Program-made: the position numbers and the translations under genes | Source: Nymphalis io | Lineage: Eukaryota; Arthropoda; Insecta; Lepidoptera; Nymphalidae | Assembly: GCF_905147045.1 (NCBI RefSeq) | Contig: NC_065893.1 | Location: 3,844,001-3,908,000, forward strand | Length of the DNA: 64,000 bases | Direction of reading: 5' to 3' | Notes under the pieces: generated by a model | The model's input: only the letters and a program-made list of their open reading frames with translations | Databases searched by the model: none | What the model was told of the DNA's origin: nothing | Shown here: positions 58,619-64,000 of the stretch, piece by piece | Layout of the letters: each line of letters starts with the position of its first letter | Position numbering within the stretch: the first letter of the stretch is position 1

Positions 58619-61462
58619 ATGCCTAGTAAAAAGAAGATCAAGTCACCCCAACAAATATGGGAAAATATTTCTTCGGTGTTTGTGGATTTTGTTGAGAGGA
58701 TATTTTTTACTCTTGGAGTATTTGTTGCCAAACATCCATGGAGAACTATTGTGGCAACATGGGCCTTTGTCCTCCTCAGCTGCGGTGGCTTATTTACATT
58801 TCACACAGAAAAGAATCCTATGAAACTATGGGTACCTCCAGATTCAGATTTCTTTCTTGACACGAATTGGTACATAAATAATTTTGGCACAAATTTTAGA
58901 TTACAGAAATTATTAATAACAGCAGACAATGTCCTAGATCCAAATGTGATACAAATAATTTACAATATCTCAAATCATGTAAGTTCACTGGAAGTTGAAC
59001 ATCACAATGAAAAGTATACTTTGAATGATTTATGTTTTAAAGTTCCTGCTGTAAATTTTGCTAGTACAAATTGGAAATCCAGATCTGATGAATCAATGCA
59101 AGCTAATAATAATAAGACATTACAAAAACGTGGTATTGTTGATGAAGACTTATCTGATCCTTCTCTTTGGATTGATGAGGATTTTTATTGTAGTTTTCTT
59201 GAAAGTTTTCCATTAACATGTCTTCAATATAATATAATAGATTTGTGGAATAAGAATGCAACTCTTATAAATAATGCTACAAATTATGATATAATAACAA
59301 AAATAAATAAAGTAAAAGTAAATCCGTCCACTGGCCATCCTGTAGACTTTAAAAAGTTGCTGGGTGGAATAGTGCGTAATGAGGCAGGTGATATAGTATC
59401 AGCCAAATCCATTTTGCTAACTTGGTATATGTACGTAAACATGACACAAGTGGATCTCAATGAAGTAGGTAATTTAGTTGGCACTGAAGACTGGGTATCG
59501 ATTCCATTAGCACTTTGGGAATTGGAGTATTTGAATTATGTAAAATCCTTAACTTTTAATGTTAATAATATTAAATTTTATCATGAGGCAGGTAGAAGTT
59601 TTGCTGATACTAGTGGAGAAAGTATGTTCCAAGATATGGATAAACTATTTATAGGTATTATAATGATGTTTTTTTATGTTGTTATTGCTGTATCCCGTTT
59701 TAACTGGCTAGAGATTAGATTAACATTGGGTAGTGTTGGCCTCTTGAATGTAGGAATGGCTTATGTTACCACTATAGGTTGGTGTTCTTTGATGGGTATT
59801 CCATTTGGTCCCGTTCATTCTTCTTTACCTTTTCTACTAATGGGTCTTGGTGTGGATGATATGTTTGTAATGAATGCTTGTTGGAATATAGTCCTAGCCG
59901 GCAATGAACAGAATAATATTCCCACCAAAGTTGGACATATGCTAAAACATGCAGGAGTATCCATTGTGATAACATCATTCACTGACATTGTAGCCTTGTT
60001 GATAGGAGCTATTACAATTTTACCTTCACTAAAGTCTTTTTGTATCTATGCAGCTGTGGGGGTGTTCTTTATCTTTTGTTTTTCTGTTACATTTTATGTA
60101 GCAGTGTTCACCTTAGATATAAGGCGAGTTGAAGAAAAACGAAATGGTATATTGTTTTGTTATAAACATAAAACTGAAATTATTTTAACAACTGAGAAGA
60201 CATTCTTTCAGAGATTATTAGAGAGTTTCTATAAAAATATTGTATTAACTTTTCCAGGAAAAGCTATAATTATATTATTTACTTTAGGTATGACTTGTTT
60301 TAGTGTAGTAGCAATATTGAAATTGGAACAGAGATTCGATCCAAAATGGTTTATACCTGATGGTACTTCTTACAAAGACTTTTTAAATGTACATGAATAC
60401 TATTATCCTGACGAAGGGCAACCAGCAACAGTTTTCTTAGGTGATATGGATTATAATTTAGAGTTCGTAAAGCTCTATGATATGATACAACAATTGAGAA
60501 ACGAATCTTACGTAACAGATGTAGTCACGTGGGTCGAAATGTTTCATGGGTATGTCTTAAAAAATTATGATCGTGATTTAAAAAATTCTACTGCAGTTTC
60601 TACTACGCAATTTAATAAATATTTATCTAGATTTCTTTTTAGTCCTATCGGTGGAAGATTTCAAATAAACTTTAAATTTAAAGAACCACTTTCATGTGGG
60701 CATGTATTTAATAATATAACAGCTTCATTATTGTCATTTAAATTTATTAGGTTTGAAGGTCCAGAGGAATACATTCCTGCAATGAATCGAGTTAAAGATA
60801 TTGTGAAGTCAACCGATATAACAACAGGGAGTGGTTATCGTAGCGTTTGGTCGAAAGTTTTTGCAAATTGGGTTACCGACGAAATTATTGGCGTTGAAGT
60901 TGAGAGGAATATTGAATTGGCCCTATTTTGTGTTATGGTTTGCACTGTTATTTTGATTACGAATCTTCAGATGTGTTTGTGGATTTTCCTTTGTGTAATG
61001 TTGACAATAATAAATGTTTTGGGTTGGTTGCAAAGGTGGGGTATGACTGTTGACATTGTGTGTTGTATTGGCCTTGAACTCGCAATAGGTCTTTGCGTTG
61101 ATTACGCCGCGCACGTTGGTCATACGTTTCTAACAATTTCTCAAGGTTCTCGTAATGATAGAGCTTTTAAAACTGTCACTTCTATAGGCACTGCTGTTTT
61201 GTTGGGTGGAGGTTCAACATTGCTCTCTTTATCATTATTGAGTATGTCAAAAGCTTACACTTTTCAGTCGTTTTTCAAAATATTCTTGCTAGTTATACTT
61301 TTTGGTCTTTCCAATGGTCTGTTATTCTTGCCAGTTGCTTTGTCTTTAATTGGCCCAGCGGCATATAGACCACAGGATAAAATAGATAGATCAGAGGCTG
61401 TGGAATTAAATGGAAAGTTAAATAGTAGTAGTAATAAGGAAAAAGAAATTGATGAGGAATAA
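58619..61462 (+). CDS. Patched-domain RND-type membrane protein (PTCHD/NPC1-related)
   Basis: One uninterrupted 947-codon frame. After a basic N-terminus (MPSKKKIKSP) the first membrane span (about residues 41-61) is followed by a large extracellular loop with NPMKLWVPPDSDFF, typical of Patched-related proteins. Residues about 340-510 form a sterol-sensing-like domain of five spans with the RND motif GLGVDDMFV (Asp413-Asp414). A second loop (about 545-765, with FDPKWFIPDGTSYKDFLNVHEYYYP) precedes a second five-span block with GLCVDYAAH (Asp828). These acidic residues are used in proton- or cation-coupled transport in the RND superfamily. Likely substrate is a lipid or sterol (inference). It fits the PTCHD3/nematode ptr-like group better than Patched or NPC1 because it is shorter and lacks an NPC1 N-terminal domain. 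Absence of introns is unusual for the family. The stop overlaps an AATAAA. Confidence 0.88.
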   Translation: MPSKKKIKSPQQIWENISSVFVDFVERIFFTLGVFVAKHPWRTIVATWAFVLLSCGGLFTFHTEKNPMKLWVPPDSDFFLDTNWYINNFGTNFRLQKLLITADNVLDPNVIQIIYNISNHVSSLEVEHHNEKYTLNDLCFKVPAVNFASTNWKSRSDESMQANNNKTLQKRGIVDEDLSDPSLWIDEDFYCSFLESFPLTCLQYNIIDLWNKNATLINNATNYDIITKINKVKVNPSTGHPVDFKKLLGGIVRNEAGDIVSAKSILLTWYMYVNMTQVDLNEVGNLVGTEDWVSIPLALWELEYLNYVKSLTFNVNNIKFYHEAGRSFADTSGESMFQDMDKLFIGIIMMFFYVVIAVSRFNWLEIRLTLGSVGLLNVGMAYVTTIGWCSLMGIPFGPVHSSLPFLLMGLGVDDMFVMNACWNIVLAGNEQNNIPTKVGHMLKHAGVSIVITSFTDIVALLIGAITILPSLKSFCIYAAVGVFFIFCFSVTFYVAVFTLDIRRVEEKRNGILFCYKHKTEIILTTEKTFFQRLLESFYKNIVLTFPGKAIIILFTLGMTCFSVVAILKLEQRFDPKWFIPDGTSYKDFLNVHEYYYPDEGQPATVFLGDMDYNLEFVKLYDMIQQLRNESYVTDVVTWVEMFHGYVLKNYDRDLKNSTAVSTTQFNKYLSRFLFSPIGGRFQINFKFKEPLSCGHVFNNITASLLSFKFIRFEGPEEYIPAMNRVKDIVKSTDITTGSGYRSVWSKVFANWVTDEIIGVEVERNIELALFCVMVCTVILITNLQMCLWIFLCVMLTIINVLGWLQRWGMTVDIVCCIGLELAIGLCVDYAAHVGHTFLTISQGSRNDRAFKTVTSIGTAVLLGGGSTLLSLSLLSMSKAYTFQSFFKIFLLVILFGLSNGLLFLPVALSLIGPAAYRPQDKIDRSEAVELNGKLNSSSNKEKEIDEE

Positions 61463-61463
61463 A
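61458..61463 (+). terminator. AATAAA overlapping the stop of the Patched-domain gene
   Basis: The codons GAA TAA followed by A form the hexamer. Other candidates, such as CAATAAATT near 61955, give a more usual 3' UTR of about 0.5 kb. Confidence 0.3.
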
Positions 61464-62430
61464 GTAGTATGTAAGATTTTTTTAGACTGTTTAAAGCTTT
61501 GATACAATCCATTAAATATCTCAAGAGATTATGAATCTTGGTTGTTAATATAAAGTTAATTGAAATGGTTTGACATGAAAGTAAGAAATGGTAAGTTTTA
61601 AAGAAAAAAGTCTTGCTTCAGTTTTATAAGTATGCTTGTTTTTGTGTAGATATCTAAGTGCTATTCAACAGCCTAATAGTATTTTAATTTCAAATAAAGT
61701 GCGGAATAGTATTTTAAGATCATATCATAATTATTTTTAAGTATATCAAATAATGTATTCATATAAGCCTTTTTGTAAATCTTTTATATAAAGTATACTT
61801 AGATTGTGGTATTACTTTTCTATATTTCTTTAGTATCTAGCAAAATGTATCTAAAGCAATAATATTTTTGTGATATTGTAATTTAGCCAATTACTTATAC
61901 CGGTGATTGTAGGGTTTTTTAAAAATATTTTTTAAGCGAAATACATTTACAATCAATAAATTATATTTAATGAAGTGTGTATTATTTATTTTGCCTTTAA
62001 ATACAATAATAAGCACAATTATGCAATAAAATAGAGAAATATAACGTCAACAACACGTTCCAGATAAAGAAATGATAAGTCTAGTATCAGTTCAATACCT
62101 TTGAATATAATGAAAATCTATGTCACAAACATAAATTAGAAACAAGATTTACATTTATAATTATCACTAGAATATTAATATAATTATGCTACTTAGAGCA
62201 ATTATTATAAATATTACGTAACATCATAATTATGTAATCTCATTATCTATTTAATTCGATATTGTACCAATTATTTTTAATTATCTTTTAAAACGCGTAT
62301 TTCCGTCAGTCTGGAAACTTGAAATATTGTACATATACACAATAAAGGTGATAAAGATCCAGTCGATAAATAAATAATGACCTATATGCATATTATAATA
62401 TTAAGTCAGTTTGAGATATATTTTGACCAC
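61463..62430. other. 3' flank of the Patched-domain gene
   Basis: AT-rich, with several AATAAA-like hexamers; likely includes the 3' UTR. Nothing else is recognised. Confidence 0.45.
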
Positions 62431-62454
62431 GTAACATGACACGTCAAACTATTA

Positions 62455-62905
62455 CTCAACATAGGAAAAACATTATTACAAATAAACAACACGGCTTTTG
62501 TAAATACAGGTCAACTACTAGTAATCTGACAAGCTATTTTTCCGATATTTCTCAAGATATAGATAGCGGTTAAGTAGAGTCAATTTACACGAAAATTTCA
62601 AAATTCAATTTTGAATCACTACGGTATCTATGGCAAGTTATTACGATGGATTTAATCATATTTGTAAAATGGACTTCAACAGGTTGTTATGAATGGTTTT
62701 AAATTTAATCCATATGTGGCTCATTCTGGTGTACAAAGGGCTCCATCTCCGCCCCTGTTTCTACATTAAATACAGTGATTGTTCACTTTTTGCTGATGGA
62801 CTAAAATTGTACATGCTATTTGAAAACAAAAGCGGTGTACTCCTTATTGCCCGGATAATGCGCGTAGCGCTTAGTACATTTAAAACACTTTGAAAAAGTG
62901 ACACT
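62455..62905 (+). pseudogene. Decayed non-LTR reverse transcriptase fragment
   Basis: Across shifting frames, traces of RT blocks appear in the right order: a QHGF...RSTTSNL-like start (about 62490-62530), a HSGV(P)Q-like block near 62725, and CSLFADGLKLY at about 62785-62820, where the catalytic pair (normally A-D-D) reads A-D-G. Multiple stops and frameshifts. This is an older, different lineage from the LINE at 41-43.7 kb. Confidence 0.55.
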
Positions 62906-63875
62906 ATTAGTGATTTTAACACATTAAATATATTACATAACTCCCATGACATCGACATTCTCAGTCAAAACCTTAATAATTAAGAAAATTTTAGTTATAG
63001 CTCTCAATTAGCAGCAGTACCTATTAGAGTTTTATTAATTTTTTCAAAGTTTGATTGCTATATATATATATTTATGTTATTTTTTTACCTTCATTCATTG
63101 AAGTTGAGAATAATGTCAGCATTATAATTGTATTGCTTACTTTGGTAATTGTATGTGGTGACATACAATTGTATTATTGTAAATATATATATATGCAATA
63201 AATGTATATTGTTAAAAAGAAACTAAATTAAAAAGGCAAATGCTTCAGATTCTTTAGTTATAAATGTCAGATGAACTTTAAAATAATTATGTTATTATAA
63301 AAAACTTTTGGTTACTTATTTTTTTCTCTTCCGTGCATAAGATTCTGTGCTTACAATTTTAAAAATAATACATTGAATATAAATTAATGTTTTTGATATT
63401 TAATTTTATTATGTAATCATTAATCAAAATTTAATCATCCATACTATCTGTAAAGCAAAATATTATTTCTCTTTCTAAAAGCTAATCAAATACATCTTAT
63501 TAATAAAATGCCATTATTAAATTAAATTCAAAATGAACTTTACTCAAGTCAGTTAAAGAGCAGAGCTGAGCTTGGAGAATGTTTACTCTTCAATTAAAGA
63601 TTCTAAATTTTACGATTAAATTAATGTAAACAGTAAGTTGTGTTACGTTACGTTACCTAATATTTATTTTAGATCAGCAATGTCAGTAATGTTACTGGTT
63701 TTTATGCCAGTACGTATGAGACATTCAAAATAAAATAAAATTGCTGAAGTAAACGTTAACAAACGAGTTTTAATTACAAGTAGGAAGGACAATCTAAAGT
63801 TATTTATAACTTTTGTATTTAACAATTTTACTCGCGGTTTAAGGGTTCTGCAGACAATCACCAATGATTAAAATC
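62906..63875. other. AT-rich right-hand intergenic DNA
   Basis: TA-rich microsatellites near 63057-63072 and 63185-63195; no exon or recognised repeat. Confidence 0.5.
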
Positions 63876-64000
63876 ATTGTACAAAACAAAGTCGCTGCGT
63901 CTGTCTTAACGCGATAAACTCAAAAACTACCTAACGGAATTCCATACGGTTTTTATTATGGAACGGAGACCCCAGGTCTTCCCATCTGCAAATGAGGGCT
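63876..64000 (+). repeat. Edge of a dispersed repeat (ACAAAACAAAGTCGC...type)
   Basis: GTACAAAACAAAGTCGCTGCG, then CTGTCTTAACGCGATAAACTC and ACTACCTAACGGAATTCCATAC follow a layout common to a lepidopteran dispersed repeat; it runs off the window. Confidence 0.4.

Noticed and set aside
1..64000. CRISPR arrays, operons or bacterial features
   Set aside because: None seen. Genes have spliceosomal introns and the repeats are eukaryotic retroelements and MITEs.

Overview
This is a eukaryotic, AT-rich window with intron-bearing genes. Gene content, intron structure and repeat families point to a lepidopteran insect, probably a butterfly. Many dispersed tRNA-headed SINEs and an abundant A-tailed SINE-like family of the type common in nymphalid genomes support this; the species cannot be named from the sequence alone. 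Eight genes could be rebuilt by hand with GT/AG junctions that keep an open frame throughout, plus one first exon running off the left side.

Layout, left to right. 1-4.7 kb is mostly AT-rich non-coding DNA, probably intron of a secreted-protein gene whose signal-peptide exon lies at 4833-4728 (minus). An MDH1B-like malate dehydrogenase homologue (7286-5305, minus, 5 exons) is head-to-head with intronless Rpp30 (7830-8630, plus). The LMBR1 family gene lilipod occupies 33416-9363 on the minus strand (9 or 10 exons, two possible 3' ends). Its 7.2-kb fourth intron holds a complete plus-strand gene, a short TTC12 homologue (23550-26470). Lilipod is head-to-head with the catalytic subunit of DNA polymerase zeta, REV3 (34427-49215, plus, 20 exons, 1,747 aa predicted), whose introns carry a dead non-LTR retrotransposon, SINEs and MITEs. 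Next come a Tube/IRAK4-type death-domain kinase of the Toll pathway (50482-52962, plus, 4 exons) and, tail-to-tail with 44 bp between stop codons, a probable TTI2 homologue (55569-53007, minus, 5 exons). The last gene is an intronless 947-aa Patched-domain RND-type membrane protein (58619-61462, plus). The right end is AT-rich and holds a decayed reverse transcriptase.

The genes do not form an operon or a single pathway. Loose links: REV3 (translesion synthesis) and TTI2 (PIKK maturation) both serve genome maintenance, and TTC12 and MDH1B homologues are associated with cilia or sperm in other animals. The most notable observations are: a Tube homologue that keeps an intact kinase domain and Tube-type repeats; an MDH1B-like protein without the catalytic histidine; exon-limited bursts of extreme GC content in REV3 and lilipod; two alternative lilipod C-termini; two REV7-binding motifs in REV3; and a LINE and a SINE-like family that share their 3' end. 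I found no clear sign of a wholly new biological system.
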